Assembly (NCBI GenBank): GCA_002436015.1
Contig: DIXJ01000010.1
Coordinates: forward strand, 1 to 43,934
Reading direction: 5' to 3'
Source: Synergistaceae bacterium UBA6083
GTDB lineage: Bacteria; Synergistota; Synergistia; Synergistales; 79-D21
DNA length: 43,934 bases
Position 1 is the first letter of the stretch. Every line of letters begins with the position of its first letter. Below are positions 1-7,817 of this stretch, one piece after another. The translations under genes were made by a program, and so were the position numbers. Below the pieces are notes generated by a model. It saw only the letters and a program-made list of their open reading frames with translations, did no database searches and was not told the DNA's origin.

Positions 1-55
1 ACGGGACAAATCTCCCCTCATAAAAAACTGGAACTGCACCCGGGTGATGCCAGGC

Positions 56-92
56 AAAAAAGCGGACCCGGGTTCCGTTTGCCCGGGTCCGC
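56..92 (-). terminator. Intrinsic terminator after the TRAP receptor gene
   Basis: Read on the minus strand, an 11-bp perfect GC-rich stem (arms 62-72 and 82-92) is followed by six U. It lies 18 bases past the stop codon of the TRAP receptor, so that gene appears to be transcribed alone. Confidence 0.85.
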
Positions 93-110
93 CTGGAGCA
101 GGCAGTTGCT

Positions 111-1127
111 CTATTTCGGTGCCATTTCCTTCCGGAACTCGTCGATCAGTTCCTTCGTCATCTTCTTCTCGAGCATCGGCCAGGTGCTGGCGCAGGCCTT
201 GGCGATGGGAACCAGTTCCTTGGCGGAATAGGTGTAGACCTTGATCCCCTTGTCGCGCATGAGCTGCATGTACTTCTCGTCCGTCTGCTTCGCTATGACG
301 ATGCTTTTCGCAGCCAGGTTGTTGATGGCTTCCTGGAGGATCTTCTGGTCGGCGGGGGCCATTTTCGCCCAGGTCTTGCCGCTGATCATGATGTTAAGGC
401 ATTCCAGGGAGTAGTTCGTGTTGTACCAGTACTTGATGACATCGCGGAGCATGGTGTAGGCGGCAACGACGGAGAACCCGTTCACGCCTTCGGCCACGCC
501 GGTCTGCAGGGCCTGGTAGACGTCGGCGTAGGGGATCGTGACGGTGCGGTATCCCATGGCGTCAGCGGCGAGCTTGTAGACATCCATGTTCGGGACCCGG
601 ATCAGGACGCCCTTCTTCACGCTGGGATCGAGGGGCTTGGTGGCCGGCTTGGTGGTGGCGGTGCCGATCATGCCTTCGATAAAGAATCCGCCGAGCTTGA
701 CGCCGAGGCGGTTGTTCAGCTCGTCCATCTTCTTGAAGAGCCACGCGTTGGGGGCGAATATCCTCTTGACGTCGTCGTATCCCCTCAGGAAGCCGTTGAT
801 GTAAACGAGCTCAAGCCGGGGGTCGAACTGGCTGGGGACGGAAATGCAGCCCATCTCGATGGTGCCCTTGATGAGTTCCTCGTAGACGAGGGTGTAGTCG
901 CCCAGCTGGTTGGCGGGGTAGACCTTGACCTCGATGCGGCCTTTCGATTTGGTCGCGACTTCCTTGGCGAGCTCGTTCATCAGGATGGTGGCCGGGTGGT
1001 CGGCCGGGGACTGGCCGGCGAACTTCAGGGTCACTTCGGGGGCAGCCAGTGCGGATCCTGCCATCAGGGCAAAAAGGGATACGAAAAGAACAGCGCAAAG
1101 CAACAGGGATTTCCTGCTCGTCGTCAT
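111..1127 (-). CDS. TRAP transporter solute-binding protein (DctP family)
   Basis: A 338-residue periplasmic receptor for a TRAP (tripartite, ion-gradient-driven) importer, probably for an organic or amino acid-like carboxylate; the ligand cannot be read from the sequence. Residues 1-28 are a Sec signal peptide (basic start, hydrophobic core, cleavage after ALA) with no lipobox Cys, so the protein should be free in the periplasm. The mature protein begins with the family pattern APEVTLKFAG..SPADHP and has the usual DctP length. The ATG follows a GGGAG ribosome site by about ten bases. An intrinsic terminator follows immediately, and no membrane subunits (DctQ, DctM) are adjacent, so it must work with permease subunits encoded elsewhere. 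It diverges from the GntR regulator at 1658, which may control it. Confidence 0.9.
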   Translation of the reverse strand: MTTSRKSLLLCAVLFVSLFALMAGSALAAPEVTLKFAGQSPADHPATILMNELAKEVATKSKGRIEVKVYPANQLGDYTLVYEELIKGTIEMGCISVPSQFDPRLELVYINGFLRGYDDVKRIFAPNAWLFKKMDELNNRLGVKLGGFFIEGMIGTATTKPATKPLDPSVKKGVLIRVPNMDVYKLAADAMGYRTVTIPYADVYQALQTGVAEGVNGFSVVAAYTMLRDVIKYWYNTNYSLECLNIMISGKTWAKMAPADQKILQEAINNLAAKSIVIAKQTDEKYMQLMRDKGIKVYTYSAKELVPIAKACASTWPMLEKKMTKELIDEFRKEMAPK

Positions 1128-1269
1128 GAATCAGTAGCTCCCTTCGTGGGGAAATTTTTGTTCCGTGGTGCACAACGACCGGTTTTCTGTGCCAATGACC
1201 TCATAACCCGATACACCTCACCTCCTGACGCCTGGGCCCCCCTTCGTTTGAAAAGCCGTAGATTAATTC

Positions 1270-1287
1270 ATGTGATATACATCACAT
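1270..1287. promoter_or_regulatory. CRP/FNR-like palindromic operator
   Basis: ATGTGATATACATCACAT has perfect 7-bp arms around four bases and matches the TGTGA-N6-TCACA consensus of CRP-type regulators. It lies about 143 bases upstream of the TRAP receptor start codon. The neighbouring GntR protein could use it instead. The binding protein is inferred, not shown. Confidence 0.5.
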
Positions 1288-1431
1288 AAAATACTTTACG
1301 GCCTGAACATCCTAGGCAAAAATTTGAATGCTGTCAATTCTTTATAGTTTTATTTATAAAGGTCCGAATAACGTATAAACAAAGAAGAAGTGCGAGAGGC
1401 TCCTTTCTATTCAAACTTGAACCCCCCAAAG

Positions 1432-1447
1432 CTTTTGATATCAAAAG
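1432..1447. promoter_or_regulatory. Perfect 16-bp palindrome, candidate GntR operator
   Basis: CTTTTGATATCAAAAG is a perfect palindrome between the divergent TRAP receptor and GntR genes. FCD-type GntR proteins bind short palindromes as dimers, so this is a reasonable operator candidate. Confidence 0.4.
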
Positions 1448-1563
1448 TAAGGGGGATTTTTCCAAGGGGGAAATCTTCCATCTTGTGGACAAAAAAACGG
1501 GTTCCGAGGGATGAGGGCCGGGAAGCTTGACCTGGTCCCGCTTTTTATTTCTTGGGGTCCGTG

Positions 1564-1593
1564 TTGACAGGAGTTGCCCGGTGGAAGTAAGAT
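1564..1593 (+). promoter_or_regulatory. Sigma-70-like promoter for the GntR operon
   Basis: TTGACA at 1564-1569, an 18-base spacer and TAAGAT at 1588-1593 place a start site near 1600, about 58 bases before the GntR start codon. The -35 box is perfect and the -10 box matches four of six. Confidence 0.5.
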
Positions 1594-1657
1594 TTTGGAT
1601 ATGTTTTGGGATACACATTGATTAAATTATATTTACAAAACAAAGGGGGGTGCCGGA

Positions 1658-2347
1658 TTGGAAAATAAATCAGCGGAAGATAAGGCCTACAAGGCGATTA
1701 TCCGCTTGATTCTTGCCCAGAAATACCCGCCTGGCTCCTCGCTGGTGGAGGCACAGTTGGCGGAGGACCTGGGGATGAGCCGGACGCCCATCAGGAGCGC
1801 GCTCCGCAGGCTTACGACTGACGGTTTCCTCGAGAACCCCTTCAACCGGAGTTGCGTGGTTCCCCGGCTTTCGCGGAAAGATTTGGAAAAGCTTTTTGAT
1901 CTTCGCCTTCTTCTCGAATCCAAGGCGGCCTGTGAAGCGGCCCTGAATGCTCCGGAATCGAGCAGGGGGGAGTTCGAGCAATTGATCGCGAAGGAAAGGG
2001 AGGGGTACTACACCGGGGACAAGGACCTCTACGAGATCAACCAGCAGATCCATTTCGGGATCGCCGCGCTTTCGGAAAACATCTACCTGGAAGGGGCGAT
2101 CAAGCCCCTCTTCTGGCGATCCGAGCTCTACGTCTTCTTTTTCGACACCTTTTACGTCAGCAACGAGAAGAAACCGCTCCTGAGGGACCCCGACAAGTCG
2201 AGAAGCCACAAGGAGCACAAGGCGCTGGTCGATGCGATTTTCCGTCGGTCCCCGGCGGAAGCGCAGGAGATCATGAAGGCGCATATTCTTTCCACGAAAG
2301 GCATGTTGACTACGAATGCCGGCTTCCAAAAGGGTTTCAAGGCCTGA
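1658..2347 (+). CDS. GntR-family transcriptional regulator, FadR/FCD type
   Basis: A 229-residue cytoplasmic DNA-binding regulator. The N-terminal winged helix-turn-helix spans about residues 8-72 (LVEAQLAEDLGMSRTPIRSA, then ALRRLTTDGFLE). The rest is an all-helical FCD ligand-binding domain with the histidines expected for its metal or carboxylate site (HFGIA near residue 131, SHKEHKALVDAI, MKAHI). The start is TTG at 1658, preceded by an AAAGGGGGG ribosome site. The gene ends 46 bases before the peptide-binding protein gene on the same strand with no terminator between, so it probably heads and regulates the transporter operon. It may also act on the divergent TRAP receptor. FCD regulators usually respond to small organic acids or amino acids; the actual ligand is unknown. 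Confidence 0.9.
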   Translation: MENKSAEDKAYKAIIRLILAQKYPPGSSLVEAQLAEDLGMSRTPIRSALRRLTTDGFLENPFNRSCVVPRLSRKDLEKLFDLRLLLESKAACEAALNAPESSRGEFEQLIAKEREGYYTGDKDLYEINQQIHFGIAALSENIYLEGAIKPLFWRSELYVFFFDTFYVSNEKKPLLRDPDKSRSHKEHKALVDAIFRRSPAEAQEIMKAHILSTKGMLTTNAGFQKGFKA

Positions 2348-2393
2348 CGGGACTCTCTGCATCTGCAACTCAATCAGAGGAGGAGGTTATGAA

Positions 2394-3917
2394 ATGAGCA
2401 CGAAGAGGAAAAAATGGTGGGGTTTCATGATCCTGGCCGTCCTGGCGCTTGCCCTTGCAGTGGGCGTCGCTTCCGCCGATAACGGGAGCATCGTCGTTGC
2501 GCCGGCTGCCGACGCGAAGACGCTGAACCCGCTGAAGGCTTCCGATTCCTATTCGCTTTATTCCGTTTACCTGATGTACGATCCGATGTTCACGATCGGG
2601 AAGGACCTCAAGCCAATCCCGGTCCTGGTTTCGAAATACGAGACCCCGAACGACAAGACCTACGTCTTCCACCTGAAGAAGAACGTCAAGTTCCATGACG
2701 GCGCTCCACTCACCGCGGAAGACGTAAAGTTTACCTACGACTTCATCCGCGACAGGAAGAACGGCAACCGGTACGCTAGCTACTACGATCTGGTCGAGAA
2801 GATCGAGGTCGTGGACGCCCACACGGTGAAATTCGTGACGAAGGAACCCTACGCTCCGCTCGTTGCCAACCTGAACCTCTGCATCGCGCCGAAGCACATC
2901 GCGGAGAAGGATCCCACTGCCCTGGACACGAAACCGGTCGGTTCGGGCCCGTACAAGTTCGTTTCCTGGAATCCGCAGGAAAAACTCGTCCTCGTGGCCA
3001 ACCCAAATTACTGGGTCAAGGGTGTACCGAAGATCCAGAACGTCACCCTGAAGCCCATCGGTGAAGCGACCACCCGTCTAGTCGCTCTTGAAACCGGCAC
3101 TGTCGACATCGCCGACCATATCCCGCCTGCGCAGACGAAACCCCTTATCGCCAAGGGACTGAAGGTCATCCCGACGCAGCCCAACGGCTACAACATGCTC
3201 ACTTTCAACCAGACGAAGAAGCCCTTCAGCGACAAGAGGGTCCGCGAAGCGATGACCCTGGCCCTGAACCGCAAGGAGATCGTCGAATTCGTCTGGTACG
3301 GCCAGAATCGCCTGCTCAACAGCTCGATCATCCCCGAGTCCTGGGCCTACGAGCCGAAGGTGAAGAACTACGGACAGGATATCAAGCGGGCCAGGCAGCT
3401 TCTGGCCGAGGCCGGCTATCCGAACGGTTTCGAGTTCACCCTTTCCCTCGAGGCCGACGAGAACGTGAAGAAGTTCGTAGAGATCGCGCAGCAGCAGTGG
3501 GCCCAGATCGGGCTGAAGGGGACGATGGTTGCGAAAGAGTGGGGCGCCTTCTTCAACGACGTCACCTCCGGCAAGTATGAGGTTTGCGCCTGGCAGAGCC
3601 TGGACCAGAAGGACCCGGATGTGCCCCTCTACAGGATGTTCCACTCCAAGAACTGGGCGCCGAACGGCTACAACTGGATCTTCTACAAGAATCCGAAGAT
3701 GGACACGACGCTTGACGAAGCGCGGACGACCCTGGATCGCGAGAAGCGCAAGAAACTCTACCGCGAGGCCCAGAGGATCCTTTCCGAGGACTTCGTCTGC
3801 CTCTACCTTGCCGAGTACAAGAAGTTCATCGGCACTTCCGCGAGCGTCAAGGGATTCCACTATTCACCGTACGATTACCTCCGCCCCCTGGCCACCTCCA
3901 CGATTGCCGGGAAATAG
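2394..3917 (+). CDS. ABC transporter substrate-binding protein, family 5 (peptide type)
   Basis: A 507-residue periplasmic binding protein of the SBP_bac_5 (DppA/OppA) family, the receptor of the importer encoded downstream. The start ATG at 2394 follows an AGAGGAGGAGG ribosome site; longer open-frame starts have none. Residues 1-28 are a Sec signal peptide (STKRKKWW, hydrophobic core, cleavage after ASA) without a lipobox. Family patterns include AADAKTLNPLKA near the mature N-terminus, VKFHDGAPLTAEDVKFTYDF and PVGSGPYKFVSWN. The family binds di- and oligopeptides but also nickel, opines and other compounds, so the substrate is open. The guanidino-enzyme gene in the same operon hints at an arginine-like or guanidine-bearing ligand, which is inference. 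Confidence 0.93.
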   Translation: MSTKRKKWWGFMILAVLALALAVGVASADNGSIVVAPAADAKTLNPLKASDSYSLYSVYLMYDPMFTIGKDLKPIPVLVSKYETPNDKTYVFHLKKNVKFHDGAPLTAEDVKFTYDFIRDRKNGNRYASYYDLVEKIEVVDAHTVKFVTKEPYAPLVANLNLCIAPKHIAEKDPTALDTKPVGSGPYKFVSWNPQEKLVLVANPNYWVKGVPKIQNVTLKPIGEATTRLVALETGTVDIADHIPPAQTKPLIAKGLKVIPTQPNGYNMLTFNQTKKPFSDKRVREAMTLALNRKEIVEFVWYGQNRLLNSSIIPESWAYEPKVKNYGQDIKRARQLLAEAGYPNGFEFTLSLEADENVKKFVEIAQQQWAQIGLKGTMVAKEWGAFFNDVTSGKYEVCAWQSLDQKDPDVPLYRMFHSKNWAPNGYNWIFYKNPKMDTTLDEARTTLDREKRKKLYREAQRILSEDFVCLYLAEYKKFIGTSASVKGFHYSPYDYLRPLATSTIAGK

Positions 3918-3938
3918 GGTTTAGCCGCAGCATAGACG

Positions 3939-3976
3939 GGGGAAGAGGCACCCCTTGCAAGGGGTGCCTCTTCCCC
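3939..3976 (+). other. Large perfect hairpin between binding protein and permease genes
   Basis: A 38-bp perfect palindrome (16-bp arms around TTGCAA) with no U-tract after it. Such hairpins after a binding-protein gene commonly stabilise the upstream mRNA segment, so the receptor is made in excess over the membrane subunits. That role is inferred from position. Confidence 0.6.
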
Positions 3977-3999
3977 ATACGCAAGGAGGCGGAAACGGC

Positions 4000-4920
4000 A
4001 TGGCACGCTACATCCTCAGGCGCCTTATCCAGAGTATCGGGGTTCTCCTAGGGGTCACCATCCTGGTTTTTTCCCTTGTGCAACTCATTCCCGGGGGTCC
4101 CGCCCTGATGATCCTCGGAGAAGATGCCACGGCGGAACAGATTGCGATGGTCAACCACAACCTGGGCCTCGACCGCCCCCTTCACGTGCAGTACCTGGAC
4201 TGGCTATCCAAGGTTTGCAGGGGGGATTTCGGGAAGTCCTTCCAGGACAGCCGGCCCATCCTGCCCGACCTGCTTAGTCGTATGCCCGCCACCCTGGAAC
4301 TCCTTGCGGCAGCCATGTTCATCGCGCTGCTGATCGCGGTTCCGATCGGGATCGCATCCGCGGTCAAGCGGAATTCCCTGCTGGACAACGTCGGACGGGT
4401 TTTCGCCCTTCTCGGGGTTTCGATGCCCAGCTTCTGGATCGGCCTGTTGCTGATCCTGGTTTTTGCAAAGGACCTGCGCTGGCTTCCCTCCGCGGGCCGC
4501 GAGAGCTGGACGGGCGTGATCATGCCCGCGATCGCGCTGGGCTTTGCGATGGCCGGCATCCTGATGCGGATGATCCGGTCGAGCCTCCTGGAGGTTCTCC
4601 GGGAAGACTACCTGAAGACGGCCAGGGCGAAGGGGCTCTCGGAGCGAATCGTGATCCTGAAGCACGCGATGCGGAATGCCATCCTGCCCGTCATCACGAC
4701 GATAGCGCTCCAGGTAGGCAATCTCCTGGGCGGGACCGTGGTCATCGAGACGGTATTTGCCTGGCCCGGCATCGGGAGGTTCTGTTACATGAGGATGCTC
4801 CAGCGGGATATCCCGACCATCATGGGGAACCTGTTGCTTTACGCGGTGCTGGTCTGCATCCTGAACATCATAACGGACCTGCTCTACGCGCTCTTCGACC
4901 CGCGGATCCGGTACAGCTGA
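4000..4920 (+). CDS. ABC transporter permease, DppB/OppB type
   Basis: A 306-residue inner-membrane subunit of the peptide-type importer. The start ATG at 4000 follows AAGGAGG. It begins MARYILRRLIQSIGVLLGVT, the typical DppB opening with the first membrane segment, followed by a periplasmic stretch (LGLDRPLHVQYLDWL, GDFGKSFQ) and five more hydrophobic segments. The cytoplasmic EAA loop that contacts the ATPases is EDYLKTARAKGLSE and following residues. The C-terminal YALFDPRIRYS ending is characteristic of the family. It pairs with the DppC-type permease 16 bases downstream. Confidence 0.93.
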   Translation: MARYILRRLIQSIGVLLGVTILVFSLVQLIPGGPALMILGEDATAEQIAMVNHNLGLDRPLHVQYLDWLSKVCRGDFGKSFQDSRPILPDLLSRMPATLELLAAAMFIALLIAVPIGIASAVKRNSLLDNVGRVFALLGVSMPSFWIGLLLILVFAKDLRWLPSAGRESWTGVIMPAIALGFAMAGILMRMIRSSLLEVLREDYLKTARAKGLSERIVILKHAMRNAILPVITTIALQVGNLLGGTVVIETVFAWPGIGRFCYMRMLQRDIPTIMGNLLLYAVLVCILNIITDLLYALFDPRIRYS

Positions 4921-4936
4921 GAGAGGGTTTAAGGCT

Positions 4937-5785
4937 ATGATCATCGACGACAACACGAAAAGAACGATGCGCCGCTTGTTCCGCAATCCCCTGACCCTCA
5001 TCGGTTTCATCCTGATCCTGGCGAACCTGGGCATGGTGCTTTTCGCCCCTCTTATCGCCCCCTACAACCCGGAGGAGATGCACCTCCCCGACCGGCATAC
5101 GGCCCCGTGTGCGAAATATCTCCTGGGTACCGATTTCTACGGCCGCGACATCCTGAGCCGGATCATCTACGGGTCCCGGATCTCCTTCACCCTGGGCCTG
5201 TCGGTGGTCGCCGGGGGGCTCCTGTTCGGTACAACACTTGGACTCAGCGCGGGCTACTTCGGAGGCAGGACCGACTCCTTCCTGATGAGGCTCACGGACG
5301 TTTTCCTGGCTTTCCCGCAACTGGTTTTCGCCATGGCGATCATGTCGGTCCGCGGGCAGGGCTTCGGGAACGTTGTCTTCGCGCTAACGGTGACCGGCTG
5401 GACGGCCTTCGCGAGGCTTGTCCGGGCGGAAGCCCTGTCGCTCCGTGGGCGGGAGTTCGTCCAGGCGGCCCAGTCCCTGGGGGCCGGAACGCCCCGGATC
5501 CTGTTCAGGCATCTTCTTCCCAACCTCATGGCCCCGATCATTGTCCAGGCTACCATGGGGATGGCAACCCCGATCCTGACGGAGGCCGCGCTGACATTCC
5601 TGGGGATCGGCATGCCCCCCAACATTCCCAGCTGGGGCGGCATGCTCTCGGTCGACCGGGATTTCATGGAGACGGCCTGGTGGTCGATAACTTTCCCCGG
5701 GCTGGCGATCGCCATGACGGTTCTTGGGTTCAACCTCTTCGGGGATGGCCTCCGGGACGCTCTGGACCCGAAGCTAAAATCCTGA
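4937..5785 (+). CDS. ABC transporter permease, DppC/OppC type
   Basis: A 282-residue second inner-membrane subunit. It shows the DppC hallmarks: a first membrane segment (PLTLIGFILILANLGMVLFA), then LLGTDFYGRDILSRIIYGSR, the EAA loop GREFVQAAQSLGAGTPRILF, and the ending NLFGDGLRDALDPK. With the preceding DppB-type protein it should form the translocation pore. The ATG at 4937 follows a weak purine-rich ribosome site (GAGAGGG) 16 bases after the stop of the previous gene, consistent with translational coupling in one operon. Confidence 0.93.
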   Translation: MIIDDNTKRTMRRLFRNPLTLIGFILILANLGMVLFAPLIAPYNPEEMHLPDRHTAPCAKYLLGTDFYGRDILSRIIYGSRISFTLGLSVVAGGLLFGTTLGLSAGYFGGRTDSFLMRLTDVFLAFPQLVFAMAIMSVRGQGFGNVVFALTVTGWTAFARLVRAEALSLRGREFVQAAQSLGAGTPRILFRHLLPNLMAPIIVQATMGMATPILTEAALTFLGIGMPPNIPSWGGMLSVDRDFMETAWWSITFPGLAIAMTVLGFNLFGDGLRDALDPKLKS

Positions 5786-5813
5786 CGGGACCCGGAAAAG
5801 GAGAAGAATCCTC

Positions 5814-6818
5814 GTGAAACCCCTGCTGGAAATAGAAAACCTTGTTACGACGTTCGACACGGAGGACGGGTGCGTCACGGCCCTCGACGGGGTCAGCCTT
5901 TCCGTAGGCCAGGGCGAGACCGTCGCCCTGGTTGGGGAATCGGGTTGCGGGAAGAGCGTGACGTCACTCTCGATCCTCCGGCTTGTTCCTTCTCCCCCCG
6001 GGAAGGTGGAGGCGGGCCGCATTCTGTTCGAAGGTGAGGACCTACTGGCCAAAAGCGAGCCGCAGATGCGGGAGATCCGCGGCCGGGATATCGCCATGAT
6101 CTTCCAGGAACCAATGACCTCCCTGAACCCCGTCTTCACCTGCGGCAGCCAGTTGATTGAGGCCATCGGGCAGCATCAGCGGCTCACTGCAGCACAGGCA
6201 AAGGAGAAAGTCCTCGAGATGCTCCGCCTCGTGGGGATTCCCCTTCCGGACCAGCGGTTCGACGAGTACCCGCACCAGATGTCGGGCGGGATGAGGCAGC
6301 GCGTGATGATCGGGATGGCCCTCTGCTGTGCCCCGAAGCTCCTAATAGCCGACGAGCCCACGACCGCCCTGGACGTGACCATCCAGGCCCAGATCCTGGA
6401 CCTATTGATCAAGCTCAAGAAGAAGATGGGGATGGCGATCCTGTTGATTACGCACGACATGGGAGTGGTGGCGGAGATGGCGGAACGCGTGGTCGTCATG
6501 TACGCGGGAAAGGTCATCGAAGAGGCACCCGTCCGGGAGCTTTTCAGGGCCCCGGCCCATCCCTACACGCGTGGGCTGCTGGATTCAATCCCGAGGCTGG
6601 ATGTCAGGGAGGACCAACTGGGGACGATCCCCGGGAACGTTCCCTCCCTGGGCAGCATGCCCTCCGGCTGTCGTTTCCACCCCCGCTGTCCGCACGCCTG
6701 CGGGCTGTGCGCCGAAAGGGTTCCCGAACTCAGGGAAACCGGCGGTGGGCGCAAGGTGGCTTGCTGGCTGGGCACGCCCGGGATGGCGGTGGCCGGAGAG
6801 AGGAGCGCTTCCAGGTGA
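5814..6818 (+). CDS. ABC transporter ATP-binding protein, DppD/OppD type
   Basis: A 334-residue cytoplasmic ATPase of the importer. Walker A is GESGCGKS at residues 41-48, the Q-loop lies in FQEPMTSLNP, the signature is MSGGMRQRVMIGMAL, and Walker B is LLIADEPTTALD with the H-loop in LLITHDMG. The C-terminal oligopeptide/dipeptide ATPase extension is present (PSGCRFHPRCPHACGLC), which separates this family from general ABC ATPases. The start is GTG at 5814 after AAAAGGAGA. Its stop overlaps the start of the partner ATPase (GTGA). Confidence 0.93.
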   Translation: MKPLLEIENLVTTFDTEDGCVTALDGVSLSVGQGETVALVGESGCGKSVTSLSILRLVPSPPGKVEAGRILFEGEDLLAKSEPQMREIRGRDIAMIFQEPMTSLNPVFTCGSQLIEAIGQHQRLTAAQAKEKVLEMLRLVGIPLPDQRFDEYPHQMSGGMRQRVMIGMALCCAPKLLIADEPTTALDVTIQAQILDLLIKLKKKMGMAILLITHDMGVVAEMAERVVVMYAGKVIEEAPVRELFRAPAHPYTRGLLDSIPRLDVREDQLGTIPGNVPSLGSMPSGCRFHPRCPHACGLCAERVPELRETGGGRKVACWLGTPGMAVAGERSASR

Positions 6819-7789
6819 ACGGGCAAAGGAGACCCCTGCTGGAGGTGCGCAATCTCGAGAAGCACTATGTCCTAAACGAAGGGGGCCTGTTCCGGAAAAA
6901 GACCGTGCTGCGTGCCGTAGACGGCATCAGCTTTTCGGTCTTCCCGGGGGAGACACTGGGGCTTGTCGGCGAGTCCGGCTGCGGCAAGACGACGGCAGGG
7001 AAATGCATCCTGCGGCTGATCGAGCCGACGGCCGGCAGCATGGAAATGGAGGGGGAGGACATCACCCGCGCGTCCTTTGCCCGTATGAGGGAGGTCCGGA
7101 AGAAGATCCAGTTCATTTTCCAGGATCCCTATTCCTCGCTGAACCCGCGCATGACCGTAGGGCAGATCGTCGGCGAGCCTTTTGCGATCCACGGGATCTG
7201 TTCGGGGGTGGAAAGGCGAAAGAGAATCGAGAGGCTGGTCGACCGCGTGGGGCTTTCTGCGGAATCCTGTGGTCGATACCCCCACGAGTTCTCCGGAGGG
7301 CAGCGCCAGCGCATCGGTATCGCCAGGGCCCTGGCCCTGAACCCGAAGCTGGTCGTCTGCGACGAACCCGTTTCTGCCCTGGACGTGTCCATCCAGTCCC
7401 AGGTGCTGAACCTGATGATGGAACTGCAGCGGGAGCTCGGCATGGCTTATCTCTTCATCTCCCACGGCCTCGCGGCCGTCAAGCACATTTCTAAGCGGGT
7501 CGGCGTCATGTACCTGGGGAAAATTGTCGAGCTTGCGGAAACTGAGGCGCTTTTCTCGTCCCCGCTTCATCCTTATACCGAGGCCCTTCTCTCGGCCATA
7601 CCGGTGCCGGACCCTGAAATCGCGAGGGAAAGGATCATCCTGGAGGGAGATGTCCCTAGCCCGGTTCACCCTCCGTCCGGTTGCCGCTTCCACAACCGGT
7701 GCCGCTATGCCATGCCGGTCTGCCGTGAAACCGAGCCTGAATGGAAGGACGCCGGCGGGGGGCATTTCGTCGCCTGTCACCTGCGCTGA
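6815..7789 (+). CDS. ABC transporter ATP-binding protein, DppF/OppF type
   Basis: A 324-residue second ATPase that dimerises with the DppD-type subunit. I place the start at GTG 6815, which overlaps the upstream stop by three bases and has an AGAGGAG ribosome site; the open frame extends further upstream inside the previous gene but without signals. Walker A is GESGCGKT at residues 52-59, the Q-loop is in FIFQDPYSSLNPRMT, the signature is FSGGQRQRIGIARALAL, and Walker B is LVVCDEPVSALD. The C-terminal PSGCRFHNRCRYAMPVC extension is typical. With it, the importer has all five subunits in one operon. Confidence 0.93.
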   Translation: MNGQRRPLLEVRNLEKHYVLNEGGLFRKKTVLRAVDGISFSVFPGETLGLVGESGCGKTTAGKCILRLIEPTAGSMEMEGEDITRASFARMREVRKKIQFIFQDPYSSLNPRMTVGQIVGEPFAIHGICSGVERRKRIERLVDRVGLSAESCGRYPHEFSGGQRQRIGIARALALNPKLVVCDEPVSALDVSIQSQVLNLMMELQRELGMAYLFISHGLAAVKHISKRVGVMYLGKIVELAETEALFSSPLHPYTEALLSAIPVPDPEIARERIILEGDVPSPVHPPSGCRFHNRCRYAMPVCRETEPEWKDAGGGHFVACHLR

Positions 7790-7817
7790 AGGCCAGAATA
7801 AAAGGAGGCACCACCCG

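Larger units (their letters stand above)
1128..1657. other. 530-bp divergent intergenic region with candidate operators
   Basis: Relatively AT-rich non-coding stretch between the TRAP receptor (minus) and the GntR gene (plus). It holds two clean palindromes (1270-1287 and 1432-1447), an AT-rich hairpin near 1339-1361 (CTTTATA arms) and a sigma-70-like promoter facing the regulator gene. A 94-codon minus-strand open frame at 1334-1618 has no recognisable features and I do not count it as a gene. Confidence 0.7.

Noticed and set aside
1334..1618. 94-codon minus-strand open frame in the divergent intergenic region
   Set aside because: AT-rich, no ribosome site or domain, overlaps the probable operator and promoter region.
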